The position numbers were made by a program, and so were the translations under genes. Below, piece after piece: positions 8,893-17,643 of a DNA stretch of 64,000 bases. Under the pieces are notes generated by a model that made no database searches, had not been told where the DNA came from, and was given only the letters and a program-made list of their open reading frames with translations. Each line of letters begins with the position of its first letter. The stretch's first letter is position 1. This stretch comes from Streptomyces sp. CB01881. Lineage in GTDB: Bacteria; Actinomycetota; Actinomycetes; Streptomycetales; Streptomycetaceae. The stretch is from NCBI RefSeq assembly GCF_002953255.1, contig NZ_CP026498.1, positions 8,604,904 to 8,668,903 on the forward strand, written 5' to 3'.

Positions 8893-9780
8893 CTACTTGG
8901 CCCCGAACACGTGCAGCAGCGCGGCGACCTGCCGGTACGGGTCGGTGCGGCCGGCCCGTTCCTCGGCCTCCAGCAGCTGGGCCAGCTGCCGCCCGTCCAC
9001 CGGCGGCGCCGCGTCGTCGGGCGCGTTGTCGGTGAAGACCCGGACGCCGTACCAGTGCCGCAGCGGCACGGACACCTCGGAGAGGGTGACGGCGAGGTCG
9101 GCGATCCGGTCGGCGCGGGCGGCCAGCCCCAGCCGGTTGTAGTAGCGGTCGCTCTCGAAGGCGTGCAGGGCGGCCCGCCAGTCGCCGGCGGCGGCGGGCC
9201 GCAGGGCCAGCGAGTCGCGGTTGCGGACGAGCAGGGAGAGCAGTCCGCCGGGGGCCAGCAGCCGGGCCAGCGAGGCGATCATGGGATCCGGGTCCGGCAG
9301 GTACATCAGGACGCCGTGGCAGAGCACGACATCGAAGCTGCGGGGCCCGAACCAGCGCCCGCACTGGTGGCCGTCGCCGCTGAGCAGCTGGAGCCGGCCG
9401 CGGACCTCGGGCGGCTCCTCGGCCAGTGCCCCCTGGGCGACGCCGAGCGCCACCGGGTCGGAGTCGATGCCGGTGACGTAGTGGCCGGCCCGGGCCAGGC
9501 GCAGTGCCTGGGTGCCCTGGCCGCAGCCGATGTCGAGGACGCGCTGGGCGCTGCGTCCGGTGAGCTGCTCGGCGAGCTGCCGGGCGACCAGCTCCTGCCG
9601 GACGAGGTTGCGCAGGCTGCCGAGGCGGTCGAGCCACGGGCCGGTGCCGCCAGCGAAGGAGCCGCTGCGCGAGGGCAGCCGGCGCTCCTGGGCGATCCGG
9701 TCGTGGCCGCCGTCGCCCTGGCCCGGCAGCGCGTACAGGCCGGGCCCCTCCCAGGACGGAGGGGCCCAGCCGGAGTCCAC
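8893..9780 (-). CDS. Class I SAM-dependent methyltransferase
   Basis: This protein of about 295 residues has a Rossmann methyltransferase core: VLDIGCGQGTQALRLA (SAM motif I), VTGIDSDPVAL (acidic ribose ligand) and VVLCHGVLMYLPDP. The C-terminal part (ESDRYYNRLG, RHWYGVRVFTD) resembles tRNA-uridine methyltransferases of the CmoM/SmtA type, but the substrate cannot be told from sequence. The start is uncertain. GTG 9780 is used; the upstream DUF3043 gene ends at 9792, so the two are tightly linked and probably translationally coupled. A non-standard CTG at 9795 is in frame. Confidence 0.85.
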   Translation of the reverse strand: MDSGWAPPSWEGPGLYALPGQGDGGHDRIAQERRLPSRSGSFAGGTGPWLDRLGSLRNLVRQELVARQLAEQLTGRSAQRVLDIGCGQGTQALRLARAGHYVTGIDSDPVALGVAQGALAEEPPEVRGRLQLLSGDGHQCGRWFGPRSFDVVLCHGVLMYLPDPDPMIASLARLLAPGGLLSLLVRNRDSLALRPAAAGDWRAALHAFESDRYYNRLGLAARADRIADLAVTLSEVSVPLRHWYGVRVFTDNAPDDAAPPVDGRQLAQLLEAEERAGRTDPYRQVAALLHVFGAK

Positions 9781-9791
9781 CGGTTCGGCGG

Positions 9792-10391
9792 TCAGGGCTT
9801 CTCTCCGCGCCGCACCTGCGGCTTGGGCAGCCGCAGCCGGCGCATCTGGAGGATGCGCATCAGGCCGTAGGCGACCGCGCCGCGGGTGTTCTGGCCGGCG
9901 AAGCGCTCGCCGAGCTGCTTGCGCAGACCGAGGCCGAGGCGGACGAAGTCCAGGATCACCAGCACGAAGAAGAGCAGGAACAGCACGGTGGAGAGCAGCT
10001 GGAGGGCCGGCACCTTCACGATGCTGAGCACCAGGATGACCACCGCGGCGGGCAGGAAGAACTCGGCGAGCGACCATCGGGCGTCCACGTAGTCGCGGGT
10101 GAACTTGCGCACCGGGCCCTTGTCACGGGCCGGGAGGTGGCGCTCGTCGCCCTCCAGCAGCGCGGTGCGCTGCTTCTCGCGCTCGGCCCGCATGCGCTCG
10201 CGCGCCTGCCGGGAGGCCTCCTTGCGGTCCTTGGGCACGGTCACCCGGGTACGCCGGTTGGCCTCGGCCTCACTGCGCTTGGGCGTGGGGCGGCCCTTCT
10301 TCGCCTGCGGGTCGCGGGCCTGGGTCGTCTCGTCCTGCTTCTCCAGCACAGCGGCGGAGGCGGCGGCATCATCTGAACGGCGTCGGAACAC
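9792..10391 (-). CDS. DUF3043 membrane protein
   Basis: This 199-residue protein has a long, highly charged N-terminal half rich in Arg/Lys/Glu (residues 1-110), then two or three hydrophobic segments (FFLPAAVVILVLSIV and a Leu/Phe-rich stretch), and a basic C-terminus. This layout and the start MFRRRSDD match DUF3043, an actinobacterial family of unknown function; the M. tuberculosis member lies near cobT. The start is GTG 10391 without a clear ribosome site. It is divergent from pspA and overlaps the control region of the methyltransferase. Confidence 0.88.
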   Translation of the reverse strand: MFRRRSDDAAASAAVLEKQDETTQARDPQAKKGRPTPKRSEAEANRRTRVTVPKDRKEASRQARERMRAEREKQRTALLEGDERHLPARDKGPVRKFTRDYVDARWSLAEFFLPAAVVILVLSIVKVPALQLLSTVLFLLFFVLVILDFVRLGLGLRKQLGERFAGQNTRGAVAYGLMRILQMRRLRLPKPQVRRGEKP

Positions 10392-10691
10392 ACCACCAGC
10401 GTACGGGGTGCACGACCGCTTCTTCGGGTGTCCTTGGACCCAAACGCATATCGATCGCGTGCGGCCGGGCCGGTGCCGGGCTTCCGGGGGTCTTCCCGTA
10501 GGGGATCACCGCGGGGAACGGTGGAGGGGATGAGGGCCGGATCCACCCCGGGGATGAGGCAGTCGGGGGTGTCGCTGTAGCAGTCTTGTTGCAGGCAGGT
10601 GCACTGCGGCGAAGGGCTCGCTGCACATACACTCGTCGTGTCTGGTAACGAGATAGAGACCGCAGGCCGGAGAAGGGGGCACCCGAGGCCC
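10392..10691. other. 300-bp divergent promoter region of DUF3043 and pspA
   Basis: No gene is evident. It is less GC-rich than its surroundings near 10570-10660, where promoter elements for pspA are expected (a TACACT hexamer near 10628 lacks a good -35). I found no clear sigma-54 or sigma-E box. Confidence 0.4.
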
Positions 10692-11498
10692 ATGAGCGAC
10701 GGAATCATGAAGCGTATGGGGCTGATCTTCCGCTCCAAGGCGAACAAGGCCTTGGACCGGGCGGAGGATCCGCGTGAGACGCTGGACTATTCGTACCAGA
10801 AGCAGCTCGAACTGCTGCAGAAGGTACGTCGCGGTGTCGCGGACGTGGCCACCTCGCGCAAGCGGCTGGAACTCCAGCTGACCCAGCTCCAGCAGCAGTC
10901 CGCGAAGTACGAGGACCAGGGCCGCAAGGCGCTCTCGCTCGGCCGGGAGGACCTCGCGCGCGAGGCGCTGACCCGCAAGGCGAACATGCAGTCCCAGATC
11001 ACCGACCTGGAGACGCAGTACCAGCAGCTCCAGGCCGAGGAGGAGAAGCTCACGCTCGCCTCCCAGCGGCTGCAGGCCAAGGTGGACGCCTTCCGCACCA
11101 AGAAGGAGACCATCAAGGCCACCTACACCGCGGCCCAGGCGCAGACCCGGATCGCCGAGTCGTTCTCCGGCATCTCGGAGGAGATGGGCGACGTCGGTCT
11201 GGCGATCCAGCGGGCCGAGGACAAGACCGCGCAGATGCAGGCCCGGGCCGGTGCGATCGACGAGCTGCTGGCCTCCGGCGCGCTCGACGACGCCAGCGGT
11301 CTCGGCCGCAAGGACGACATCGAGGCCGAGCTGGAGCGCGTGGCCGGCGGTTCGGACGTCGAGCTGGAGCTGGCCCGGATGAAGGCCGAGCTGACGGGCG
11401 GTTCGCCGTCCTCCGGCCCGCAGGCGATCGAGCAGGGCAAGGCGCAGCCGCACGACGCCTCGCAGCAGGACACCCCGCGCATCAACTACAACAAGTGA
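10692..11498 (+). CDS. pspA: PspA/IM30 family envelope-stress protein
   Basis: This 268-residue protein is mostly long coiled-coil helices (about residues 20-215, heptads rich in Leu/Gln/Glu/Arg), as in PspA/IM30/Vipp1 proteins that polymerise on damaged membranes and limit proton leak. The start region MSDGIMKRMGLIF gives the amphipathic N-terminal helix that binds lipid. After residue 215 the tail is polar and low in complexity. ATG 10692 is used; another ATG 5 codons downstream is possible. It is followed after 37 bases by pspAA, a known partner family in actinobacteria. Confidence 0.92.
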   Translation: MSDGIMKRMGLIFRSKANKALDRAEDPRETLDYSYQKQLELLQKVRRGVADVATSRKRLELQLTQLQQQSAKYEDQGRKALSLGREDLAREALTRKANMQSQITDLETQYQQLQAEEEKLTLASQRLQAKVDAFRTKKETIKATYTAAQAQTRIAESFSGISEEMGDVGLAIQRAEDKTAQMQARAGAIDELLASGALDDASGLGRKDDIEAELERVAGGSDVELELARMKAELTGGSPSSGPQAIEQGKAQPHDASQQDTPRINYNK

Positions 11499-11535
11499 TC
11501 TGAGCTTCACCCCACCAACCAGGGAGACGCACGGC

Positions 11536-11829
11536 ATGATCATGAGGGTCATGGGGGAGGGCCAGTTCGAGGTGGGCGAAGCTCATCTGAACCGGCTCAA
11601 CGAGCTGGACGAGGAGCTCCTCGCCGCACTGGAGTCGGGGGACGACGAACACTTCAGGCGGGCGCTCGGTGAGCTGCTGGGCGCCGTCAAGAAGTTCGGG
11701 ACCCCGCTGGCGGACGACTCGCTGGAGCCGTCCGACCTGATCCTCCCGGATGCCGACGCGACGATCGACGAGGTCCGGCAGCTGCTGCGGGCCGAGGGTG
11801 ACGGCCTGATCCCCGGCATCCCGGAGTAG
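11536..11829 (+). CDS. pspAA: PspA-associated protein PspAA
   Basis: This 97-residue acidic protein starts MIMRVMGEGQFEV, with AGGGAG 9 bases before ATG 11536. It matches the PspAA family found next to pspA in actinobacteria and archaea. It has no membrane segment and is presumed cytosolic, acting with PspA at the membrane. It lies 37 bases after pspA, so one operon is likely, and it ends before a strong bidirectional terminator. Confidence 0.85.
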   Translation: MIMRVMGEGQFEVGEAHLNRLNELDEELLAALESGDDEHFRRALGELLGAVKKFGTPLADDSLEPSDLILPDADATIDEVRQLLRAEGDGLIPGIPE

Positions 11830-11860
11830 CCACCGTCTCGCGCCGGACGCCAGACGCGAC

Positions 11861-11899
11861 AAGGGCGGGCCCCCTCCACTGCGGAGGGGGCCCGCCCTT
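11861..11899. terminator. Bidirectional terminator between pspAA and nadA
   Basis: A perfect 17-bp inverted repeat (11861-11877 with 11883-11899, loop ACTGC) is flanked by AA and TTT, so it can act for both convergent genes. Confidence 0.88.
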
Positions 11900-11920
11900 T
11901 CGGCGTCCGTGCGGTGCCGG

Positions 11921-13105
11921 CTACGGCAGGGCGAGCATCCGGTCCAGCGCCGCCTTGGCGTACTTCTCGGTCTCCGGGTCGACGCTGATCACGTTCGGCA
12001 CCCGGCCCTCGACCAGCGACTCCAGCGCCCAGACCAGGTGCGGCAGGTCGATCCGGTTCATGGTGGAGCAGAAGCAGACCGCCCGGTCCAGGAAGACGAC
12101 CTCCTTGTCCGGGTGCGCCTTGGCGAGGCGGCGGACGAGGTTCAGCTCGGTGCCGATGGCCCACTTGGAGCCGGGCTCGGCGGCGTCCAGCGCCTTGATG
12201 ATGTACTCGGTCGAGCCCACCATGTCGGCGGCCGCGACGACCTCGTGCCGGCACTCGGGGTGCACCAGCACGGTGACGCCGGGGATGCGCGCGCGGACGT
12301 CGTTCACCGAGTCCAGCGAGAACCGCCCGTGCACCGAGCAGTGGCCGCGCCAGAGGATCATCTTGGCGTTGCGCAGCTCCTCGGCGGTCAGCCCGCCGTT
12401 CGGCTTGTGCGGGTTGTAGAGCACGCAGTCGTCGAGCGAGAAGCCCATCTCGCGCACCGCGGTGTTGCGGCCCAGGTGCTGGTCCGGCAGGAAGAGCACC
12501 TTCTGGCCCTGCTCGAAGGCCCACTCCAGCGCCCGCTTGGCGTTGGACGAGGTGCAGATGGTGCCGCCGTGCCGGCCGGTGAAGGCCTTGATGTCGGCGG
12601 AGGAGTTCATGTACGAGACCGGGACGGTCACGTCGGCTATGCCGGCGTCGGTCAGTACGTCCCAGCACTCGGCGACCTGCTCGGCGGTGGCCATGTCGGC
12701 CATCGAACAGCCGGCCGCGAGGTCCGGGAGGACGACCTGCTGGGCGTCGGTGGTGAGGATGTCCGCGGACTCGGCCATGAAGTGCACGCCGCAGAAGACG
12801 ATGTACTCGGCCTCCGGGCGGGCGGCCGCGTCGCGGGCGAGCTTGAAGGAGTCGCCGGTGACGTCGGCGAACTCGATCACCTCGTCGCGCTGGTAGTGGT
12901 GGCCGAGGATGAAGACGCGGTCGCCGAGTGCGGCCTTGGCCGCCCGTGCGCGCTCGACGAGGTCCGGGTCCGAGGCGGCCGGGAGGTCGCCGGGGCACTC
13001 GACGCCACGCTCGCTGTTCGGGTCGGCCTCACGGCCGAGCAGCAGCAGAGCGAGCGGCGTCGGGGTGGGGTCGACGCCGTAGGTCTCGGTGATGGTGGTG
13101 GTCAC
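11921..13105 (-). CDS. nadA: Quinolinate synthase
   Basis: This 394-residue 4Fe-4S enzyme condenses iminoaspartate with dihydroxyacetone phosphate to quinolinate in NAD synthesis. Cluster cysteines of the family are visible in VFCGVHFMAESA, in WRGHCSVHG or nearby, and in AVCFCSTMNRID. The motif ILGHHYQRDEV is the substrate-binding N-terminus. It is the longer actinobacterial form. The start is GTG 13105 with AGAAGG upstream. No nadB or nadC is adjacent. An inverted repeat about 50-80 bases upstream may be its operator. Confidence 0.94.
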   Translation of the reverse strand: MTTTITETYGVDPTPTPLALLLLGREADPNSERGVECPGDLPAASDPDLVERARAAKAALGDRVFILGHHYQRDEVIEFADVTGDSFKLARDAAARPEAEYIVFCGVHFMAESADILTTDAQQVVLPDLAAGCSMADMATAEQVAECWDVLTDAGIADVTVPVSYMNSSADIKAFTGRHGGTICTSSNAKRALEWAFEQGQKVLFLPDQHLGRNTAVREMGFSLDDCVLYNPHKPNGGLTAEELRNAKMILWRGHCSVHGRFSLDSVNDVRARIPGVTVLVHPECRHEVVAAADMVGSTEYIIKALDAAEPGSKWAIGTELNLVRRLAKAHPDKEVVFLDRAVCFCSTMNRIDLPHLVWALESLVEGRVPNVISVDPETEKYAKAALDRMLALP

Positions 13106-13158
13106 GGGCGGGTGCCCTTCTGTGCGGCCGATCAGTCGGTGCAGCCTTCTCGTCTATC

Positions 13159-13197
13159 TGACGCTATCTATGATAACCGGTTAGCGTCACAGTGACG
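13159..13197 (-). promoter_or_regulatory. Putative operator/promoter of nadA
   Basis: Two overlapping palindromes lie upstream of nadA: TGACGCTA (13159-13166) pairs with TAGCGTCA (13182-13189) across 15 bases, and CGTCACAGTGACG (13185-13197) is a perfect 13-base palindrome. The spacer is unusually AT-rich (TCTATGATAACC) and could hold the -10 element. The regulator is unknown. Confidence 0.45.
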
Positions 13198-13296
13198 ATG
13201 GCCGTCCTGTCGATGTGACGAGAACCGCTCGCCGGTTCGGACGCTTCCTTGCGTGGCCGAATCGATATCCGGGGGCTTCCGGGTGAGGCTGGGCGC

Positions 13297-14220
13297 ATGA
13301 AGGCAATCGCGATCCGCCGTTACGGCGGCCCCGAGGTGGTCGAGTACACCGAACTGCCGGACCCGAAGGTCGGGCCGGACTCCGTACTGGTGCGGGTCCG
13401 GGCGGCAGGGGTGAACCCGGTGGACCGGCACGTCCGGGAGGGGCACCTGGACGGGCTGCTGGACGCCCGCTTCCCGCTGGTGATGGGCTGGGACGTGGCC
13501 GGGGTGGTCCGTGCGGTCGGCGGCGGCGTCACCGAGTTCGCCCCAGGGGACGAGGTCTTCGGCTACGTCCGCAAGGACTGGGCCGAGCACGGCACCTACG
13601 CCGAACTGGTCGCCGCGCCCGTCCGCACGCTGGCCCGCAGGCCGGCCGCGCTGGACTGGACGCAGAGCGGCGGCCTGCCGCTGGCCGGGCTGACCGCGCT
13701 CCAGGGCCTGAAGGCGCTGCGGATCCGCCCGGGCGACACCGTGCTGGTGCACGCCGCGGCCGGCGGGGTCGGCCACCTGGCCGTCCAGCTCGCCAGGGCC
13801 TTCGGGGCCCGGGTGATCGGCACCGCGGGGGAGCACAACCACGACTACCTGCGAGGGCTGGGCGCCGAGCCGGTGCGGTACGGCGACGGCCTGGCCGAGC
13901 GGGTCCGCGCGCTGGCCCCCGACGGGGTGGACGCCGCCCTCGACCTGGCCGGCGGCGGCGCCGCCGAGCTCTCGGCCGCGCTGGTCGCGGACCCGGGCCG
14001 GATCGTCTCGGTCGCCGACTACCGGGTGAAGGAGCTCGGCGGCCGGTACCTCTGGGCCCGTCCGGACGCCGCCGGACTGGCCGAGCTGGCCGCCCTGGCC
14101 GACGCCGGCCGGCTCACCGTCACCGTCGCCTCCACCTTCCCGCTCGCCCAGGCCGCGTCCGCGCAGGAGCTGAGCGCCGAGGGCCGCACCCGCGGCAAGA
14201 TCGTCCTGCTCGTGGAGTGA
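13297..14220 (+). CDS. MDR-family NADP-dependent quinone-type oxidoreductase
   Basis: This is a 307-residue zinc-free medium-chain reductase. It begins MKAIAIRRYGGPEVVEY, the usual start of the quinone reductase group. It has a GroES-like domain (1-120) and a Rossmann domain with VLVHAAAGGVGHLAVQLA, the nucleotide-binding AxxGxxG motif, near residue 150. The zinc-binding Cys cluster of alcohol dehydrogenases is absent. ATG 13297 has GAGG 8 bases upstream. It stands alone and the true substrate is unknown. A 6-bp hairpin (14228-14242) follows the stop. Confidence 0.87.
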   Translation: MKAIAIRRYGGPEVVEYTELPDPKVGPDSVLVRVRAAGVNPVDRHVREGHLDGLLDARFPLVMGWDVAGVVRAVGGGVTEFAPGDEVFGYVRKDWAEHGTYAELVAAPVRTLARRPAALDWTQSGGLPLAGLTALQGLKALRIRPGDTVLVHAAAGGVGHLAVQLARAFGARVIGTAGEHNHDYLRGLGAEPVRYGDGLAERVRALAPDGVDAALDLAGGGAAELSAALVADPGRIVSVADYRVKELGGRYLWARPDAAGLAELAALADAGRLTVTVASTFPLAQAASAQELSAEGRTRGKIVLLVE

Positions 14221-14402
14221 CGCCGCAGCGCCCGGCGGGCGCCGGACGGCGGGCAGGTGACCGGCGCCGTACCCCGGGCCGTCATCCGCCAGCGGTGGAC
14301 TCGGTCCTGTCATCCGCCAGAATGGAGCCGAACCGTTTCGGCGGCCGCCGCCTCCCCGCTGCCCGCCCGCCGATCCCGTACGACCCGTGGAGCCCCGCAC
14401 CG

Positions 14403-14867
14403 ATGAGCACCAGCCGAGCGCACGAGACGGTCGGGGCCGACCTGGACGAGACCGACCGTCTGCTGCTCGCCCGGCTGGCCAGCGACGGCCGCGCCTCCTA
14501 CGCCGAGATCGGCCTCCAGGTGAACCTCTCCGCCACCGCCGTCCGCCGCCGGATCGACCGGCTGCGGGCGCGCGGGGTGGTGCGCGGCTTCACCGTCGTC
14601 CTCGACCCGTCCGTGCTCGGCTGGCAGACCGAGGCCTTCGTCGAGGTCTACTGCCGCGAGCGGACCGCCCCCGAGGAGATCCTGGCCAGCCTGCGGCAGT
14701 TCCCCGAGGTGGTGGCCGCCTGGACGGTCACCGGGGACCCGGACGCCCTGGTCCACCTGCGCGCCACCGACATGCACCACCTCCAGGCGGTGATCGAGCG
14801 GATCCGCAAGGAGCCCGGCGTCCAGCGCAGCCGCTCCTCCGTCGTCCTCTCCCAGCTCATCGGCTGA
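14403..14867 (+). CDS. Lrp/AsnC family transcriptional regulator
   Basis: This is a 154-residue regulator with an N-terminal winged helix (LDETDRLLLARLASDGRASY then a helix-turn-helix with AVRRRIDRL, about residues 15-65) and a C-terminal RAM ligand-binding domain (residues 75-150). ATG 14403 follows GGAG. It lies directly upstream of, and in line with, a PLP-dependent decarboxylase gene; the 240-base gap contains a terminator hairpin and a 17-base palindrome. The likely job is amino-acid-responsive control of that decarboxylase. Confidence 0.88.
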   Translation: MSTSRAHETVGADLDETDRLLLARLASDGRASYAEIGLQVNLSATAVRRRIDRLRARGVVRGFTVVLDPSVLGWQTEAFVEVYCRERTAPEEILASLRQFPEVVAAWTVTGDPDALVHLRATDMHHLQAVIERIRKEPGVQRSRSSVVLSQLIG

Positions 14868-14901
14868 TCCCCGGAGGGCCCAGCCCGGCCGACGGGCTCC
14901 A

Positions 14902-14923
14902 CCGGGCCCGATCACGGGCCCGG
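14902..14923 (+). terminator. Terminator after the Lrp/AsnC gene
   Basis: A perfect 9-bp stem (CCGGGCCCG/CGGGCCCGG) with loop ATCA lies 35 bases after the stop codon. Confidence 0.6.
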
Positions 14924-14932
14924 CCGGGGCAG

Positions 14933-14978
14933 GCGCAGGATTCCTGCGCGGACCGGGCCGAAGACGCCCGAATCCTGC
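14933..14978 (+). promoter_or_regulatory. Putative Lrp/AsnC operator upstream of the decarboxylase
   Basis: GCGCAGGATTCCTGCGC at 14933-14949 is a perfect 17-base palindrome. A second, inverted half site GAATCCTGC lies at 14970-14978, pairing with GCAGGATTC at 14935-14943. Lrp/AsnC octamers typically bind several spaced sites. Its place between the regulator and the decarboxylase fits control of the latter. A possible -10 (TAGGCT) is at 15023-15028. Confidence 0.55.
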
Positions 14979-15106
14979 CTCGCCGGCCGCGTTCCGACGC
15001 GCGGCGCCGGCCCCCCGCTGCCTAGGCTGATGAGGTCCGGCAACGCGGTGAGACGCCCCGCGCCGCCGGTCCTCCCCCCGACACCCCACAGCCGAGAGGG
15101 ACCCCC

Positions 15107-16474
15107 GTGTCCGCAGCCCCCGACCGCATGCACCGGCCCGACAACGAGCTGGTCGACCTGGTATTCGACTACATGCGGGAGCGGCTGCAGTACGACCCCG
15201 TCCCGCTCGACCACCCCGGTGACGGCGAGCACCTGCGCGCCCAGCTGGCCGGCCTGCTCAACCCGGACGGCAACAACCCGGCCGACGTGCTCAAGCTCTA
15301 CGACCACGAGCTGTCCCGCGCGGTGATCTCCGCCGACAGCCCGCGCTACCTGTCGTTCATCCCGTGCGCCCCCACCAAGGCCGCGCTCCTCTTCGACATG
15401 GTCGTCTCCTGCGCCTCGCTCCAGGGCATCTCCTGGCTGGAGGCGGCCGGCGCCATCGCCGCCGAGAACCAGGTGCTGCGCCTGATCGCGGACCGCGCCG
15501 GCCTGCCCGCCTCGGCCGGCGGCACCTTCGTCTCCGGCGGCTCGGCCGGCAACCTCTCCGCGCTCGTCGTCGCCCGCGACACCGCCCGCCGCAGGCTCGG
15601 CGTCGGCCCGGAGGCCCGGCTGCGGATAGCCGTCGCCGACCAGGTGCACTCCTCGGTCAAGAACACCTTCAACATCATCGGCGTCGAGGCCTTCAAGGTC
15701 CCGACCGTCGACCGCCGCTTCACCGGCGAGGCGCTGCGCGCCGCCCTGGCCGCCGATCCCCACCCGGAGACGGTGATCGCCGTCGTCGGCACCGCCGGCA
15801 CCACCAACGAGGGCATCGTCGACGACCTCCAGGGCCTCTCCGAGGTCGCCCGCGAGCGCGACATGTGGTTCCACGTGGACGGCGCCTACGGCGGCGCCGG
15901 CCTCTTCGCCCCCTCGGTGCGCGAGCGCTACAACGGCATCGAGCACGCCGACTCGTTCGTGGTGGACCCGCACAAGTGGCTGTTCGCCCCGTTCGACTGC
16001 GCCGCGCTGATCTACCGCAACCCCCAGCTGGCCCGCGCCGTGCACACCCAGGACGCCTCCTACCTGGACGTGCTGCACACCGAGGGCGACGAGTGGAACC
16101 CCACCGACTACGCCTACCACCTGACCCGGCGCGCCCGCGGCCTGCCGCTCTGGTTCTCGCTGGCCGTGCACGGCACCCAGGCGTACACCGACGCCATCGA
16201 GACCGGCCTCCAGCTGGCCCGCGACACCGCGCAGCTGATCCGCGACACCGAGCACCTGGAGCTGCTGTTCGACCCGCAGCTCTCCGCGGTCTGCTTCAAG
16301 CGCACCGGCTGGACCAACGAGGACTACTACCGCTGGTCGCAGCAGCTGCTCGCGGACCAGATCGGCTTCGTCACCCCGACCGGCTGGGACGGCGAGACGG
16401 TCGCCCGCTTCGCCTTCCTGCACCCGGGCACCACCATGGAGATGGTCAGGGAGATCCTCGACACCATGGCGTGA
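15107..16474 (+). CDS. PLP-dependent group II amino acid decarboxylase
   Basis: This is a 455-residue cytosolic decarboxylase of the aromatic-L-amino-acid/diaminobutyrate/glutamate group. The motif VDPHKWLFAPFDC carries the lysine that forms the Schiff base with PLP. FVSGGSAGNLSAL and WFHVDGAYGG bind the cofactor phosphate and ring. Length is normal. The start is GTG 15107 after GAGAGGG. The substrate cannot be read from sequence; tyrosine, tryptophan, phenylalanine or diaminobutyrate are options. Together with the upstream Lrp/AsnC gene it forms a regulator-enzyme pair. Confidence 0.9.
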   Translation: MSAAPDRMHRPDNELVDLVFDYMRERLQYDPVPLDHPGDGEHLRAQLAGLLNPDGNNPADVLKLYDHELSRAVISADSPRYLSFIPCAPTKAALLFDMVVSCASLQGISWLEAAGAIAAENQVLRLIADRAGLPASAGGTFVSGGSAGNLSALVVARDTARRRLGVGPEARLRIAVADQVHSSVKNTFNIIGVEAFKVPTVDRRFTGEALRAALAADPHPETVIAVVGTAGTTNEGIVDDLQGLSEVARERDMWFHVDGAYGGAGLFAPSVRERYNGIEHADSFVVDPHKWLFAPFDCAALIYRNPQLARAVHTQDASYLDVLHTEGDEWNPTDYAYHLTRRARGLPLWFSLAVHGTQAYTDAIETGLQLARDTAQLIRDTEHLELLFDPQLSAVCFKRTGWTNEDYYRWSQQLLADQIGFVTPTGWDGETVARFAFLHPGTTMEMVREILDTMA

Positions 16475-16481
16475 GCGGAAC

Positions 16482-16523
16482 GCGGAGGACCCCCGCCGGG
16501 ATCGCCCGGCGGGGGTCCTCCGC
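16482..16523. terminator. Bidirectional terminator, decarboxylase / GNAT
   Basis: A perfect 19-bp stem (16482-16500 with 16505-16523, loop ATCG) followed by GTTTCC lies between two convergent genes. Confidence 0.88.
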
Positions 16524-16529
16524 CGTTTC

Positions 16530-17399
16530 CTACAGCAGCCCGCCGTTCGGCACGTACGGCGCGGGCGGGCGCATCCCGCGCAGTCCCAGGTAGCCGCGGG
16601 TCTCCACGGTCAGGCCGACCTCCAGCCCGACGTCCAGCGCCCACTCCTGCTCGGCGGTCAGGGCCTCCACCCGTGCCTCCGTGCCCTCCGGGACCCGGGC
16701 CAGCGCCTCGCGCAGCAGCCGGGCGGCGATCCGCTTGGAGGTGGCCGCCAGCAGCTTCACCTCCCCGCCGTCCCGGTAGCAGTAGCCGCTGCCGGCCAGC
16801 GCGTCCGCGATCAGCAGCTCCTCGCAGTGGGCGAGCATCAGCTCGTGGTCCGGCCCGTGCGCGGCGCCGCGCAGCCGCCGGTCCACCGAGTCCAGCAGGT
16901 GCCGGTGGGTGGCGTTGCCCGGGTGGACCGGGATGTCCCCCGGATCGACCAGCCCGGCCCGGACCACCTGCCCGGTCAGCTGCATCGCCGGGTACAGGGT
17001 GAACCCGGCCAGCCGGTAGCGGCGGACGGCCGCGGGCGACGGCGAGGCGCAGAGCATCCCGCGCAGGCACCCGCGCCCGTACGCGGTGGCCCGCTCCAGC
17101 AGCAGCCGCCCGACGCCCTTGCCCTGCACCTGTGGCAGCACCACGAGCAGCGCCAGCACCCAGGTGCCCTCACGGCGCAGCGAGAGCACCGCGCCGACCG
17201 GCTCACCGTCCAGTTCGGCCAGCCAGCAGCCCTGCGGGTCGGTGCGCGCCAGGTGCCTCGTCCGGGCCAGTTGGTAGACGGGCGGCCGGGGCGGACCGGC
17301 GGGGGGCCGGGCGTCGGGGAGCGAGGCGAACGCGTCGCGGGCGATGAGCTGGACGGCCTCCGCGTCGGTGGCGGAGTCCCTGACCTGTCGCAGGATCAT
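16530..17399 (-). CDS. GNAT family N-acetyltransferase
   Basis: This protein of about 289 residues has a GNAT acetyl-CoA fold. The pyrophosphate-binding motif is LPQVQGKGVGRLLLERA (Q/R-x-x-G-x-G/A) near residues 100-116, preceded by the beta-strand WVLALLVV. The C-terminal half (after residue 150) is less typical and may be a second, degenerate GNAT unit. The start is uncertain; ATG 17399 has AGGA 8 bases upstream, and ATG 17408 is in frame. The open frame continues 300 bases further upstream without homology. Substrate unknown. Confidence 0.82.
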   Translation of the reverse strand: MILRQVRDSATDAEAVQLIARDAFASLPDARPPAGPPRPPVYQLARTRHLARTDPQGCWLAELDGEPVGAVLSLRREGTWVLALLVVLPQVQGKGVGRLLLERATAYGRGCLRGMLCASPSPAAVRRYRLAGFTLYPAMQLTGQVVRAGLVDPGDIPVHPGNATHRHLLDSVDRRLRGAAHGPDHELMLAHCEELLIADALAGSGYCYRDGGEVKLLAATSKRIAARLLREALARVPEGTEARVEALTAEQEWALDVGLEVGLTVETRGYLGLRGMRPPAPYVPNGGLL

Positions 17400-17643
17400 G
17401 CCCTCCATCCTGGCCGCCGAGGCGTCCGCGCGAGGCCGGTTCGTCCGGATCGGCGGGCCGGGGCGGTCCCCGACCCGCGCCGGTTGTGCGAGCATGGGGA
17501 GCGTAGGGGAGCGGGTGGTACACCCGGCCCACGGAAATTCCGCCGCAGAAGACCTCCGAAAACACACCGCCGTCCGGAAATGAAACCGGACGGCCGTCGG
17601 TTGGCACTGGCGGCAGACCGTCGTCAAGACCGGGAGAAAGCAG

